A stretch of 54,277 nt of DNA from Bacteroidota bacterium (GTDB taxonomy: Bacteria; Bacteroidota; Bacteroidia; Bacteroidales; VadinHA17): assembly GCA_003250475.1 (NCBI GenBank), contig QKGI01000120.1:1-54277 (forward strand), in the 5' to 3' direction. Positions 28,476-38,084 of this stretch are shown here, piece after piece (position 1 is the stretch's first letter; each line of letters begins with the position of its first letter). The position numbers and the translations under genes are program-made. Below the pieces are notes generated by a model that was not told the DNA's origin, ran no database searches, and saw only the letters and a program-made list of their open reading frames with translations.

Positions 28476-29625
28476 ATACCAGCAGGATCTCCCTGAGAAT
28501 GGTCATGGCAGCTTTTCCGTCGCCAAAAAATCCAGGGTACTGCAGGGTGCTTCCTTTTTCCATGAAGAATTGCCACGCTTCCCTGATTTTCTCAGGATCA
28601 GCATCGGCAAGTCTCACTGTTCCGTTCCTTACCAGCTCAACCCATTCTGTCTCTTTCCTGACGACTATACATGGTTTGGAGAAGAAATGACTCTCTTTCT
28701 GTACTCCGCCTGAATCTGTAATAATCATTTTTGCCTTTTTCTCGAGAAGTATCATTTCGAGGAAAGAGACCGGAGGCAGCATACGTATAAGTGGGTGCTC
28801 CGACAGGCTGGCATACAGTTCCGGAGCCCTGTTACGCAGGGCAATCATCGTCCTTGGATGCAGGGGCATGACCATATCGATACTGTTTCTCTCTGCGAGC
28901 TCTTTCACTGTGCTGAAGATAGCAGTCAGTCTCGTGGGGTCATCTGTGTTTGAATCACGGTGTATGGTTACAAGTACATATCTGTCCTCCGTTACTCCCA
29001 GGCCGGTAAGGAAATCCTGTTTCTTCCTCCCGGCAAGGTCAGCGTAAAAGAGGCTGTTGTCATACATAATGTCACCGGTAAGAAAAACACGCGGGTTGTT
29101 GATGCTATAAGGAGCCACATTCTCCGGCCGGAATCCTTCCGCCATCAGGTTCTTAAAGGCTGTATTGGTTGGTGCTATGAGAAGCGTGGACGCATGGTCG
29201 GCCACTATACGGTTCAGCTCCTCAGGCATGGTCTTGTTAAATGATCTCATGCCCGCCTCTATATGAACAACAGGGTAATGCTGTTTGGCGGCTGCCAGTG
29301 CCGCGGCCAGCGTTGAGTTGGTGTCACCGTAGATTATTACGCAGTCAGGCTTCTCGCTGATTATCACATCTTCAATCCGTTCCAGAATCATGCCTGTCTG
29401 CCGCCCATGCCTTCCTGACCCGACCTGCAGGTTATGGTCGGGTCTTCTAATCTCCAGCTCATCGAAGAAAACCTCTGAGAGCTCGCGGTCATAATGCTGA
29501 CCCGTATGAATTACCACCTCTTCTATATCATCCCGGAACTCCCCTGCGACAGCCCGGCTGATAGCCGAGGCTTTGATGATCTGTGGTCTGGCACCTACAA
29601 TGTTAAGAATCTTCAGTTTACTCAT
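28465..29625 (-). CDS. wecB: UDP-N-acetylglucosamine 2-epimerase, non-hydrolysing
   Basis: WecB interconverts UDP-GlcNAc and UDP-ManNAc for surface polysaccharide synthesis. The 386 residues fit the GT-B fold family: [14 protein letters not shown] at the start, [25 protein letters not shown], and the signature [19 protein letters not shown], with [10 protein letters not shown] in the C-terminal half. Its ATG overlaps the rny stop by 4 nt (ATGA), so translation is probably coupled. No other polysaccharide gene adjoins it. Confidence 0.94.
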   Translation of the reverse strand: MSKLKILNIVGARPQIIKASAISRAVAGEFRDDIEEVVIHTGQHYDRELSEVFFDELEIRRPDHNLQVGSGRHGRQTGMILERIEDVIISEKPDCVIIYGDTNSTLAAALAAAKQHYPVVHIEAGMRSFNKTMPEELNRIVADHASTLLIAPTNTAFKNLMAEGFRPENVAPYSINNPRVFLTGDIMYDNSLFYADLAGRKKQDFLTGLGVTEDRYVLVTIHRDSNTDDPTRLTAIFSTVKELAERNSIDMVMPLHPRTMIALRNRAPELYASLSEHPLIRMLPPVSFLEMILLEKKAKMIITDSGGVQKESHFFSKPCIVVRKETEWVELVRNGTVRLADADPEKIREAWQFFMEKGSTLQYPGFFGDGKAAMTILREILLVFRS

Positions 29626-31178
29626 TTAGCATAATTTACAGCTCTGGTCTCCCGTATGACAGTAATCTTTATCTGTCCCGGGTAGGTCATTTCGTTCTGT
29701 ATCTTACGTGCTATTTCAAATGATAGACTCTCTGTATCCTTGTCTGACACCTTATCTGCCCCTACTATGACCCTGAGTTCCCTTCCTGCCTGGATGGCAT
29801 AAGTTTTAGTTACTCCGGGGTATGATAGGGCAACAGATTCAAGTTCATTAAGCCTCTTTATATATGACTCAATAACCTCTCTTCTTGCCCCGGGGCGTGC
29901 ACCGGAGATAGCGTCGCATACCTGCACTATCGGAGCTATTAGTGTGGTCATCTCGGTCTCGTCGTGGTGCGATCCGATGGCATTGATGACTTCCGGTTTC
30001 TCCTTGTACTTTTCTGCCAGTTTCATTCCCAGCACGGCATGCGGAAGCTCGGGTTCGTCATCAGGCACTTTGCCTATGTCATGAAGCAATCCGGCTCTCT
30101 TGGCCAGTTTGGGATTCAGGCCCAGCTCACCGGCCATGATAGCTGCCAGGTTGGCAACCTCCCTTGAGTGCTGCAAGAGGTTCTGCCCGTATGATGAACG
30201 GTATTTCATCTTACCTACCAGCCTTATCAGCTCCGGATGCAATCCATGGATGCCGAGGTCTATTGTTGTACGCTTGCCGATCTCCACTATCTCCTCTTCC
30301 ACCTGTTTGCGTGTCTTTTCCACTATCTCCTCTATTCGTGCCGGATGGATACGGCCATCTGTCACAAGCTGGTGGAGGGCCAGCCTCGCTATCTCACGGC
30401 GCACCGGATCAAATCCCGACAGCACAATCGCCTCCGGGGTGTCATCAACGATAATCTCGACTCCGGTGGCAGCCTCCAGCGCCCTTATGTTTCTTCCTTC
30501 ACGGCCGATTATACGTCCTTTAATCTCATCAGAATCAATATGAAAGACCGTAACGGCATTCTCTATTGCCGTTTCTGCAGCCACACGCTGTATAGCCATC
30601 AGGACAACACGCTTTGCCTCCTTGGTAGCTGTCATCTTTGCATCATCAAGTATCTCGTTAATGTAAGACATAGCGTCAGTGCGGGCTTCCTCCTTGAGAG
30701 AGTCGATAAGCTGATTCTTGGCTTCTTCTGCGGAGAGGCCTGATACAGCCTCCAGCTGTTCCACCTGCTGGCGGTGCAGTTTGGTCAGCTCCTCCGACCT
30801 CTTATCGAGAAGCTCCATTTGTTGTGTAAGGTTTTCACGGATAGCTTCAACCTCATTCTTCCGGCGCTGTGTCTCCTCCAGCTTCTGCGACAGGGCCAGT
30901 TCTTTCTGTTTGATTCTGTTCTCCGACTGGTTTATGCGGTTGTTTCTCTCATTGATGACTTTCTCATGTTCAGCCTTAAGCTGCAGAAACCGTTCCTTTG
31001 CCTGAAGTATCTTCTCCTTCTTTATTACTTCCGCTTCTGTCTCGGCTTCCGTGATGATCTTCTTTCGTCTGTTGCCCAGCATAAGCTGCCAGAGAAAGAA
31101 TGACAATCCTGTTCCTGCAAAAAAGGCCGCCCCGCCTATTGCGAAACAGACCCATGGTGATATAACTCCTATAATCAT
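29622..31178 (-). CDS. rny: Ribonuclease Y
   Basis: RNase Y is a membrane-bound endoribonuclease that starts mRNA decay. The 518 residues show an N-terminal membrane helix (about 8-28) and a long charged coiled coil (about 35-190). A KH domain follows ([20 protein letters not shown]), then an HD domain with the metal-binding [10 protein letters not shown] and the conserved GSHHDE. The gene begins 22 nt after the end of the 6S-like RNA and its T-run, so its transcription must depend on read-through, processing or a promoter inside the RNA gene. Confidence 0.97.
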   Translation of the reverse strand: MIIGVISPWVCFAIGGAAFFAGTGLSFFLWQLMLGNRRKKIITEAETEAEVIKKEKILQAKERFLQLKAEHEKVINERNNRINQSENRIKQKELALSQKLEETQRRKNEVEAIRENLTQQMELLDKRSEELTKLHRQQVEQLEAVSGLSAEEAKNQLIDSLKEEARTDAMSYINEILDDAKMTATKEAKRVVLMAIQRVAAETAIENAVTVFHIDSDEIKGRIIGREGRNIRALEAATGVEIIVDDTPEAIVLSGFDPVRREIARLALHQLVTDGRIHPARIEEIVEKTRKQVEEEIVEIGKRTTIDLGIHGLHPELIRLVGKMKYRSSYGQNLLQHSREVANLAAIMAGELGLNPKLAKRAGLLHDIGKVPDDEPELPHAVLGMKLAEKYKEKPEVINAIGSHHDETEMTTLIAPIVQVCDAISGARPGARREVIESYIKRLNELESVALSYPGVTKTYAIQAGRELRVIVGADKVSDKDTESLSFEIARKIQNEMTYPGQIKITVIRETRAVNYAK

Positions 31179-31200
31179 AATATTTTAATGTTATTAATAT

Positions 31201-31403
31201 AAAAAAACCCGCAGAGTTTCTCCAACTTTTAAAAAACCCCATATCTACATGGCTGAAGCGGCCGTTTTACGTCGGGCTTCCACTGTCCCGTATGAACGGG
31301 ATCCCGGCGAACCGGGATGAGGCCTGTCCTAGGCAATCCAAGACCTACTCCAAAGTACAAATTGTTGAGTTTCCAAAACGAATAGAGAAACAATGCGGGC
31401 AAT
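31201..31403 (-). ncRNA. ssrS: 6S-like RNA next to zapA
   Basis: The minus strand holds a structured, non-coding stretch of about 200 nt. Its two ends pair: CCCGCA-TT-GTTTCTC at the 5' side (plus-strand 31385-31399) with GAGAAAC-TC-TGCGGG at the 3' side (31208-31222), followed by seven T residues (31207-31201). Inside are two strong hairpins, 31301-31318 (7-bp stem) and 31287-31300 (5-bp stem). A long rod closed by its own ends, a T-run and a place directly after zapA are what is known for 6S RNA, including the Bacteroidales form. 6S binds the housekeeping RNA polymerase. The exact 5' end is estimated, and the central bubble was not modelled. Confidence 0.75.
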
Positions 31404-31429
31404 ATCCTGCTATATTAAAGAACGCGTAT

Positions 31430-31720
31430 CTACTTTTTTGACAGACAGAGGTTGATCTTTTCAGTCAGCTCCTTCAGCCCTTCTTCAAGTGATGAATCCT
31501 CCTCCTTTTCTTCTATCTCTATGAGCCTGATAACGTATTGAAGCGCAGCCATTGCCAGGAAGTCCTGTGTATCCTTGTCAACGTAACGCTGCTTGTACTG
31601 CAGCACCTTTTCATTGATCAGCCGGGCTGCCTTCCTGATACGTTCTTCATTTTCACTTTCCACCTTCAATGGATAATATCTGTCGGCCACATTGACCCTG
31701 ATCGAAAGCTTATCATCCAT
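31430..31720 (-). CDS. zapA: Cell division protein ZapA
   Basis: ZapA binds FtsZ filaments and bundles them at the division site. The 96 residues show the ZapA N-terminal strand pattern (LSIRVNVADRYYPLKV), the ENEERIRKAARLINEKV helix, and a C-terminal coiled coil (IRLIEIEEKEEDSSLEEGL). It lies 10 nt after the coiled-coil gene and just before the 6S-like RNA, the same order that joins zapA and 6S RNA in other bacteria. Confidence 0.9.
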   Translation of the reverse strand: MDDKLSIRVNVADRYYPLKVESENEERIRKAARLINEKVLQYKQRYVDKDTQDFLAMAALQYVIRLIEIEEKEEDSSLEEGLKELTEKINLCLSKK

Positions 31721-31730
31721 CGTTATATAA

Positions 31731-32024
31731 TTATCTGTCTAAAAGAGCAATACATTTATCTATCTCCCGCACAAGCTCACTCACTCTCCTCTTTGCCTCA
31801 CCGGCATCCTCCCCGTTCCCGAGAATTGCCCCCGAGAACATAGCTCTTTCGTATCTTGTCTGAAGCTCCTTTACTTCTTCGTTTTTTTCTGCCAGCAGCC
31901 GCCTGGCTTCTGACAATTCATTTCTTAAACCAGCTGCCAGCTCTGTTAATTTGTCATACTCGGAAACCAGGTTTTCAACTGATCTTCTGAGCAAAAGATA
32001 CTCCTCATATCCCTTTGAATTCAT
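31731..32024 (-). CDS. Small coiled-coil protein upstream of zapA
   Basis: From the ATG at 32024 this is a 97-residue, almost wholly helical and charged protein, with heptad-like runs from about 15 to 65 (LVSEYDKLTELAAGLRNEL, SEARRLLAEKNEEVKELQ) and a second helix at the end. Its place before zapA and its coiled coil suggest a ZapB-like partner in division, but no conserved motif proves this. A TTG three codons upstream is an alternative start. Confidence 0.7.
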   Translation of the reverse strand: MNSKGYEEYLLLRRSVENLVSEYDKLTELAAGLRNELSEARRLLAEKNEEVKELQTRYERAMFSGAILGNGEDAGEAKRRVSELVREIDKCIALLDR

Positions 32025-32088
32025 GTCTGACAACTATATGACAAAAATAACATTTCTTTTGCTCATTTCAAAAAAAGAGGGCATTAAG

Positions 32089-32119
32089 TTTGCGCTTTGA
32101 AGGCATAACTATAGTTTTG
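32089..32119 (+). promoter_or_regulatory. Promoter of the M23 peptidase gene
   Basis: TTTG (32089-32092), a 19-nt spacer and TAGTTTTG (32112-32119) fit the Bacteroidota consensus exactly, 16 nt before the ATG at 32136. Confidence 0.75.
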
Positions 32120-32135
32120 CACAACTTACTACGAT

Positions 32136-33851
32136 ATGAACAAAAAGACTATACTTCTGGCTGCAGGATTGGCAATTGCAGCCTGCCTTAATTCACAGAT
32201 TTCCTCCGAAAGCCTCTTTCTCAGTCCGCTTCGTGATCTCCCTTCCCTCTCAGCCAGTTTTGCAGAACTAAGAAGTGATCATTTTCATTCAGGAATAGAC
32301 TACCGTACTGGCGGAGTACAGGGCAAGGAAGTACTGGCTGTTGACGAAGGATATGTCGTCAGGATCGCGGTTAGTCCGTCAGGATTCGGCAGGGCCCTTT
32401 ATGTAAGGCACCCATCGGGTTACACCTCTGTATATGGGCACCTCAGGAGCTTCCGTCCCGACCTGGAGGAGTATGTAAGGAAAATGCAGTACCAGCAGAA
32501 GAGATTCAGCATATCCCTTTTCCCTCAACGTGACCAGTTCAGGGTTGCCCGGGGAGAAGTGATTGCCTGGTCAGGAAATACCGGAGCCTCATCAGGCCCT
32601 CACCTCCACTTTGAGCTGCGCGATTCATCCACCGAGGACCCTGTCAACCCGCTGAAGTTTGACATGGGGGTAAGCGACAGGATCAGGCCGGTAATTGAAA
32701 AGATTATCCTCTATCCTCTCACCCGTGGTTCATCTGTCAATAACAGCCACGGGAACAGCACCATGAGGGCGGTGCCCTCAAACGGATCCTATGGAATTGC
32801 TCACGGTGCAATGCCTGTCCTGTATGGAGAGACGGGAGTGGGGATAAAGTGCTGGGATCACTTCGACAACAGCCCCAACAGGTGTGGTATTTATTCCCTG
32901 GAACTTTTTGCTGACGGCCTGAAGATATACGGCTTTACTGCCGACCGTTTTTCATACAGCGAGTCGAGGTATATCAACAGTCATATTGACTATGGCGCCA
33001 GGGTCATGGCCAATGAGTTCATCCACAGGCTTTATATGCAGCCGGGAAACAGGCTTTCGATGTATGATCATCTTATGGGGCGGGGAGTCCTGAGGTTCAG
33101 TGACGACGGGGAACATGAAATAAAGATCGTGGTGAGTGACATCCAGGGCAACAGGTCATGGATATCCTTCATGGTCAGATCATTGTCAAAGCCGCCCGTC
33201 CCGGCTGAGGAGATCAGCTGCAGCAAGGTTATTCCTTTCGGCAAGGCCAGCGACTTCACAGCTGACGGCATCAGGATACACTTCCCTGCCGGGGCACTCT
33301 ACGACACCCTGTTTTTTAACTACCAGGCAGGAAACCACTCACGGAGTTTCCTTTCACCGGTACATTCAGTGCACAATGAATCCGTCGCAATCCATAACAG
33401 TTACAGGTTATCTGTAAGGCCTGATACCATTATTGCCGGTCTTGAAGACAAGCTTTGCCTGGCACAGGTGGGCAGCAACGGTAGCCCCTCATATGCAGGA
33501 GGTGAGTTTAAATACGGATTCGTAACCGGGGAGATGAACAGGCTCGGCGATTATGCCGTCACTCTGGATACTGTCGCCCCCCGGATAAAATCCTCTTTCT
33601 CCCCCGGGGCCAATCTTACCGGCAGGCAGTTATTCACATTTACCGTCCGCGACGATTTCTCCGGCATCGGGAGCTACGAATTGATGATCGACGGAGATTG
33701 GGCCCTGCTGGAATATGATGCCAAGAACAACCTTCTTATCTACAGGCCCGCCAGGCCCTACCTGAAAGAAAACACACTTCACAGGATGGAGCTAACGGTC
33801 AGCGATAACCGGGATAATACAGCAGTGCTGAGGAGTGAATTCAGATGGTAG
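32136..33851 (+). CDS. M23 (LytM) peptidoglycan peptidase
   Basis: The 571-residue protein starts with a signal sequence; the IAAC at residues 14-17 could be a lipobox. The M23 zinc peptidase domain comes first (about 35-180), with ligands in HFHSGIDYR and GPHLHFEL and the GNTGASSG loop. The remaining 390 residues are beta-rich, Ig-like domains with no family that I recognise. Both His/Asp ligand motifs are intact, so it is predicted to be an active endopeptidase in the periplasm or at the outer membrane. It is divergent from the zapA pair and has its own promoter. Confidence 0.92.
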   Translation: MNKKTILLAAGLAIAACLNSQISSESLFLSPLRDLPSLSASFAELRSDHFHSGIDYRTGGVQGKEVLAVDEGYVVRIAVSPSGFGRALYVRHPSGYTSVYGHLRSFRPDLEEYVRKMQYQQKRFSISLFPQRDQFRVARGEVIAWSGNTGASSGPHLHFELRDSSTEDPVNPLKFDMGVSDRIRPVIEKIILYPLTRGSSVNNSHGNSTMRAVPSNGSYGIAHGAMPVLYGETGVGIKCWDHFDNSPNRCGIYSLELFADGLKIYGFTADRFSYSESRYINSHIDYGARVMANEFIHRLYMQPGNRLSMYDHLMGRGVLRFSDDGEHEIKIVVSDIQGNRSWISFMVRSLSKPPVPAEEISCSKVIPFGKASDFTADGIRIHFPAGALYDTLFFNYQAGNHSRSFLSPVHSVHNESVAIHNSYRLSVRPDTIIAGLEDKLCLAQVGSNGSPSYAGGEFKYGFVTGEMNRLGDYAVTLDTVAPRIKSSFSPGANLTGRQLFTFTVRDDFSGIGSYELMIDGDWALLEYDAKNNLLIYRPARPYLKENTLHRMELTVSDNRDNTAVLRSEFRW

Positions 33852-33858
33852 AATCGCG

Positions 33859-34758
33859 TCAGAAAAGCCTGGCGGGATAGATCCCTTCATCTACCATTTT
33901 CCTTATGCTTTCAACTACAAAAGGTTTGTCCTCCCTGTATGTCACCCCAAACCACCTGCTGTTGCTTCTCAGTATCTGTATGGTTATCTCTCCCTTCTTA
34001 ACGAATTTGTCAAGAGAGGTGGGTATATCAAGCTCGGCTTTCGGATCCGACATTCTCTCCCTGAGGAAACTGCCAAATTCCATATTAAGATACCTGTAGC
34101 AGGAAGGTTTAAACCCAAAGAGGTTCATTGATACTATCTCGTCACCAGTATACTCGTTGTATCCGCCATCGCCATCAGGGGCAAATACACCTTCGGGTCT
34201 CTTTTCTATCTGCCGGGTTTCAACCATGTTGACCAGGTATCCATCTTCACTTACCCTGCAGATACCACGGTTTACATGTCCGTGGTCGGAGAGGGTGTTT
34301 CCAAGACGATACCCCACTATGCAGAAGTTCTTATCATCTTTGTCTTCTGTAAGAAATTTGTGTAACACCTTAAACGAATCAACTCCGTAATAGTCATCCG
34401 CATTAATGACCCCAAACGGTTCGTGAATCTTCGGCTCCGTCACCAGGATGGCGTGGCTTGTGCCCCATGGCTTCTGACGTCCTTCAGGAACAGTAAATCC
34501 TTGCGGCAGGTTACCAAGCTCCTGAAAGACATAGTCTATCTCTATGACATCCTTTAAGCGCTTCACGAATGTCTCCCTGAACTGCTCCTCAATATCACGT
34601 CTTATGACAAAAACCACCTTGCCAAAGCCTGCCCTCCTGGCATCATAAATGGAGTAGTCAATTATTGTTTCGCCGGAAGGTCCGACCTGGTCAAGCTGTT
34701 TGTTGCCGCCATACCTGCTGCCCATACCTGCAGCCAGCACCAATAAAGTAGGTTTCAT
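33859..34758 (-). CDS. Sugar-phosphate nucleotidyltransferase family protein
   Basis: The protein (299 residues from the ATG at 34758) has the nucleotidyltransferase signature LLVLAAGMGSRYGGNKQLDQ near its start, then SGETIIDYSIYDA and a metal-binding INADDYYG. This is the fold of enzymes that couple a sugar phosphate to a nucleoside triphosphate. The sugar and nucleotide cannot be told from the sequence. A second Met (34761) directly precedes the chosen one; the frame runs further upstream without conserved features. It converges on the M23 gene with 7 nt between them. Confidence 0.85.
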   Translation of the reverse strand: MKPTLLVLAAGMGSRYGGNKQLDQVGPSGETIIDYSIYDARRAGFGKVVFVIRRDIEEQFRETFVKRLKDVIEIDYVFQELGNLPQGFTVPEGRQKPWGTSHAILVTEPKIHEPFGVINADDYYGVDSFKVLHKFLTEDKDDKNFCIVGYRLGNTLSDHGHVNRGICRVSEDGYLVNMVETRQIEKRPEGVFAPDGDGGYNEYTGDEIVSMNLFGFKPSCYRYLNMEFGSFLRERMSDPKAELDIPTSLDKFVKKGEITIQILRSNSRWFGVTYREDKPFVVESIRKMVDEGIYPARLF

Positions 34759-34946
34759 CATATCTGATTTTTTTATAAAATGTGATGGAGCTTCCACGTT
34801 CAAATTTTGGTTTCTGACGGATTTAGTCATCTTAACCGGCAGGGCCGGCAAAGTTCCGGCAACGTGGATTATCCACCTGATTTATTCATTTAGATCATAC
34901 AATTATACCTAAATAATATGTACTTTCAAAGCCTTGAAATAAAGAT

Positions 34947-35699
34947 TTGTCGTTTATCCTGGAAATATGCGTTGACTCTGTTGAGTCTGCCATAGCTGCC
35001 GAATCTGCCGGAGCCGGGAGGCTTGAACTATGTTCCGCACTCACTGAAGGAGGAGTCACTCCCAGTGCGGGTTTGATAGAGTCCGTGCGCAGGAATACCG
35101 GTATCAGAATGCATGTGCTTATCAGGCCCAGGAGCGGCGACTTCCTTTACAGCGGCAGTGAGTTCAGCGTCATGCGTCGCGACATTGACTACGCGGGAGA
35201 AAATGGGGCTGACGGCATCGTGACCGGACTGCTTATGAGTGACGGTACGGTTGATGTTGAACGCACAGCCTTACTGGTTGAATATGCCTCTCCCATGAGC
35301 GTTACCTTCCACCGTGCTTTTGACATGAGCCGTGATCATCATAAAGCCCTGGAAGACATCATCAGTACAGGAGCTGAACGGATCCTTACCTCCGGACTCG
35401 CACGGACAGCCATTGAGGGAGCAGGCTTGATAAAGAACCTCGTCGTGACAGCCGGTGACAGGATAAAAATAATGCCCGGGGGAGGTATTAACGAATATAA
35501 TATTGCACTGCTCGCCACCTCAACCGGAGCCGGTGAATATCACCTGTCCGCACGGCAACAGTCCGGGAGCAGGATGACATTCCGGAGAAAAGGAATCTAC
35601 ATGGGAGACCCGCGCCTGCAGGATGAGTATACACTTAAAAACGCCGATGCAGAGCGTATACGTTCGGTAATTATGATTTTGAATGGTATTGTTTTTTAA
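34947..35699 (+). CDS. cutC: CutC family protein
   Basis: CutC was first linked to copper tolerance; its reaction is not established. The 250-residue TIM-barrel-like protein starts LEICVDSVESAIAAESAGA and has the family motifs RLELCSALTEGGVTPSAG, VLIRPRSGDFLYS, TFHRAFDM and RILTSG. The start is a TTG at 34947; the first in-frame ATG falls well inside the conserved region, so the TTG is needed to keep the first strand. Confidence 0.9.
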   Translation: MSFILEICVDSVESAIAAESAGAGRLELCSALTEGGVTPSAGLIESVRRNTGIRMHVLIRPRSGDFLYSGSEFSVMRRDIDYAGENGADGIVTGLLMSDGTVDVERTALLVEYASPMSVTFHRAFDMSRDHHKALEDIISTGAERILTSGLARTAIEGAGLIKNLVVTAGDRIKIMPGGGINEYNIALLATSTGAGEYHLSARQQSGSRMTFRRKGIYMGDPRLQDEYTLKNADAERIRSVIMILNGIVF

Positions 35700-35717
35700 T
35701 TAAAGATGCTATTTTTG
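35689..35717 (+). promoter_or_regulatory. Possible promoter of the C69 peptidase gene
   Basis: TTG (35689-35691), an 18-nt spacer and TATTTTTG (35710-35717) resemble the vegetative consensus. The element begins inside the last codons of cutC and would give a leader of about 75 nt. Confidence 0.5.
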
Positions 35718-35795
35718 AGACCTGTCACCCCGGAGACAGGACACCGGGTAACAATAACCATTTACTGTTCAGAAACATATAATAATCAGATAATT

Positions 35796-37511
35796 ATGAA
35801 AAAAATCACCGCACTGATGATGTGCCTGCTTTTATCAATACTGATGATATCAGAAAAGAGCCTGGCCTGCACAAACTTTCTTGTAACAAAGGGAGCCACA
35901 AAGGATGGCTCAACTATGATTTCCTACTCAGCCGACTCGCACGTACTCTATGGCGAGCTTTATTACTGGCCGGCCATGAAGTATAAGCCGGGGACCATGG
36001 TTGATGTGTATGAATGGGATTCCGGCAAGTTCCTTGGTACTATAGAACAGGCACCTGTTACCTACTCTGTGGTAGGCAACATCAACCAATACCAGCTGGC
36101 TATCGGCGAGACTACATACACCGGACGTGAAGAGCTTATAAACCCTGATGGTATAATCGATTATGGGAGTCTCATATACCTGACCCTGCAGAGGGCCAAA
36201 AATGCCCGGGAAGCCATCCACACAATCGTCACTCTTACAGAGAAGTACGGCTATTGCAGCTCGGGGGAGTCTTTTTCCATATCTGACCCCAATGAGGTCT
36301 GGATCATGGAAATAATCGGCAAGGGACCGGGGAAGAAAGGCATGGCTTTCGTTGCCCGGAGAATACCTGACGGTTACATATCAGGCCACGCAAACCAGGC
36401 CAGGATACAGACATTCCCCCTGGCCGACGGTACTACCTCAATTACTTCAGCCGATATAGACAAGGTCTTCAACCCTGGTATTGAGACTGTATACGCAGAA
36501 GACATGGTGGACCTTGCACGCGGATTAGGATGGTATGAAGGTGACGATGCCGGATTCAGTTTCAGTGACACTTTTGCGCCCGTCGACTTCAGTGGTGCAC
36601 GTTTCTGCGAGGCACGCGTATGGTCAGGGTTCAACAAGGTGAACAGCACGATGGGCGAATACCTCAATTATGCCATGGGTTACGACCTGGACAACAGGAT
36701 GCCTCTCTGGATCAAGCCCGACAAAAAGCTCAGCCTTGAGGATGTTATCGGTCTGATGAGAGACTATTACCAGGATACACCCATGGACATGACTAAGGAC
36801 GTAGGGGCCGGTCCTTACCTGAGCACCGTCAGATGGAGACCCATGAGCTGGACTGTTGACGGCCATATGTATCTGCATGAGAGGGCTATCTCAACACAAC
36901 AGACCGGATTCTCTTTCGTAACCCAGTCACGCAGCTGGTTACCTGATCCCGTTGGCGGTATTATCTGGTTCGGTGTCGATGATACCTATTATACAGTATA
37001 TACACCTATGTACTGCGGCATCAATGCAGTCCCCGGCTCTTTCGCCGTAGGTAACGGCGACATAATGACCTACAGCGCAGACGCTGCCTTCTGGGTCTTC
37101 AACGAGGTCACCAACTTCGTGTACAGCCGCGCCAGCGTGATGACACCCGAGCTGCAGGCAAAACAGAAAGAACTTGAACAGAAGTATATTCTCGAGACTG
37201 CTGACATTGACAAAAAAGCTGCTGAACTCTTCCTTGGCAAAGACAAAAACTCCGCTAAAAAGGGTACGGAACTTATTACCAGCTATTCGGTTGACGCCGG
37301 CAACAACACAGTCAAAGAGTGGAGAGAGCTCTATAAATTCCTGTTTACCAAATACATGGATGGCAATATTAAAACCAGGAAAGCGGTTCCTGAAGGTTAC
37401 AAGTATGTTGCCCCTGATCTGAAGCAGCCCGGTTATCCCCAGGAGTGGCTCATGCGAATTGTAATTGACAACGGTGAGAAGCTCAGGATGCCTGCCGGTG
37501 CAGGTCACTGA
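35796..37511 (+). CDS. C69 family dipeptidase, secreted
   Basis: C69 enzymes are N-terminal nucleophile hydrolases that cut dipeptides. The 571 residues start with a signal peptide whose cleavage would expose Cys25 in LACTNFLVTKGAT as the catalytic N-terminal residue, followed by DGSTMISYSADSH. Other family features are YGYCSSGESFSISDPNEVW and GHANQARIQTFP. The frame extends 30 codons upstream, but the ATG at 35796 places the signal peptide at the terminus. The ends of a long helix near residues 450-500 are Lys/Glu-rich. Confidence 0.92.
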   Translation: MKKITALMMCLLLSILMISEKSLACTNFLVTKGATKDGSTMISYSADSHVLYGELYYWPAMKYKPGTMVDVYEWDSGKFLGTIEQAPVTYSVVGNINQYQLAIGETTYTGREELINPDGIIDYGSLIYLTLQRAKNAREAIHTIVTLTEKYGYCSSGESFSISDPNEVWIMEIIGKGPGKKGMAFVARRIPDGYISGHANQARIQTFPLADGTTSITSADIDKVFNPGIETVYAEDMVDLARGLGWYEGDDAGFSFSDTFAPVDFSGARFCEARVWSGFNKVNSTMGEYLNYAMGYDLDNRMPLWIKPDKKLSLEDVIGLMRDYYQDTPMDMTKDVGAGPYLSTVRWRPMSWTVDGHMYLHERAISTQQTGFSFVTQSRSWLPDPVGGIIWFGVDDTYYTVYTPMYCGINAVPGSFAVGNGDIMTYSADAAFWVFNEVTNFVYSRASVMTPELQAKQKELEQKYILETADIDKKAAELFLGKDKNSAKKGTELITSYSVDAGNNTVKEWRELYKFLFTKYMDGNIKTRKAVPEGYKYVAPDLKQPGYPQEWLMRIVIDNGEKLRMPAGAGH

Positions 37512-37536
37512 TCTGTACATTATTCGTAATAATTAA

Positions 37537-37569
37537 TTTGCAGATAATAAAAAAATAATTGTACCTTTG
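37537..37569 (+). promoter_or_regulatory. Promoter of rplS
   Basis: TTTG (37537-37540), a 21-nt spacer and TACCTTTG (37562-37569) fit the Bacteroidota consensus. The rplS ATG is at 37613, giving a leader of about 40 nt. Confidence 0.75.
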
Positions 37570-37612
37570 CGACCTGTTTTAAAAGAGTAGAGATCATAAA
37601 TTTATTTGCGCG

Positions 37613-37960
37613 ATGGACTTAATGAAAGTTATTGAAAAGGAGTACGCCACCAGCAATGAGTTCCCTAAATTCAGAGCAGGGGACACGATAACGGTACACT
37701 ATAAGATCAAGGAAGGAAACAAGGAGAGGATACAGCAGTATCGCGGTGTTGTCATCCAGAGATCAGGCGCCGGAATGACGGCAACCTTCACGGTCCGTAA
37801 GATGTCAGGTAACATTGGCGTCGAAAGGATTTTCCCGATATCATCGCCTTTCATTGACAAAATAGAGGTCAACAAATTCGGTAAGGTACGCAGGGCGCGC
37901 ATCTTCTACCTCAGGAACCTCACAGGTAAAAAGGCACGCATAAAGGAGAAGATATTCTAG
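37613..37960 (+). CDS. rplS: 50S ribosomal protein L19
   Basis: L19 lies at the subunit interface of the ribosome. The 115 residues match the family: [45 protein letters not shown] and [19 protein letters not shown]. The gene stands alone with its own promoter and terminator, without trmD or rpsP beside it, as is common in Bacteroidota. Confidence 0.98.
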   Translation: MDLMKVIEKEYATSNEFPKFRAGDTITVHYKIKEGNKERIQQYRGVVIQRSGAGMTATFTVRKMSGNIGVERIFPISSPFIDKIEVNKFGKVRRARIFYLRNLTGKKARIKEKIF

Positions 37961-37981
37961 ATCTTCACCGTCAGATAACAG

Positions 37982-38010
37982 GAGCCACCACACGGTGGCT
38001 CTTTTTTTTT
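37982..38010 (+). terminator. Intrinsic terminator of rplS
   Basis: GAGCCACC and GGTGGCTC form an 8-bp stem with an ACAC loop, followed by nine or ten T residues. Confidence 0.92.
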
Positions 38011-38020
38011 CATGTGACAG

Positions 38021-38052
38021 AAAAAAAGGAGGAGCGCTCCGGCGCACTCCTC
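38021..38052 (-). terminator. Intrinsic terminator of the Big2 lipoprotein gene
   Basis: On the minus strand GGAGGAG pairs with CTCCTCC around a GC-rich inner stem, followed by TTTTTTT. It is back to back with the rplS terminator and closes the TonB receptor operon. Confidence 0.8.
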
Positions 38053-38084
38053 CAGCAAAAAGGGTTGTCAAACCATCAAGGGGA

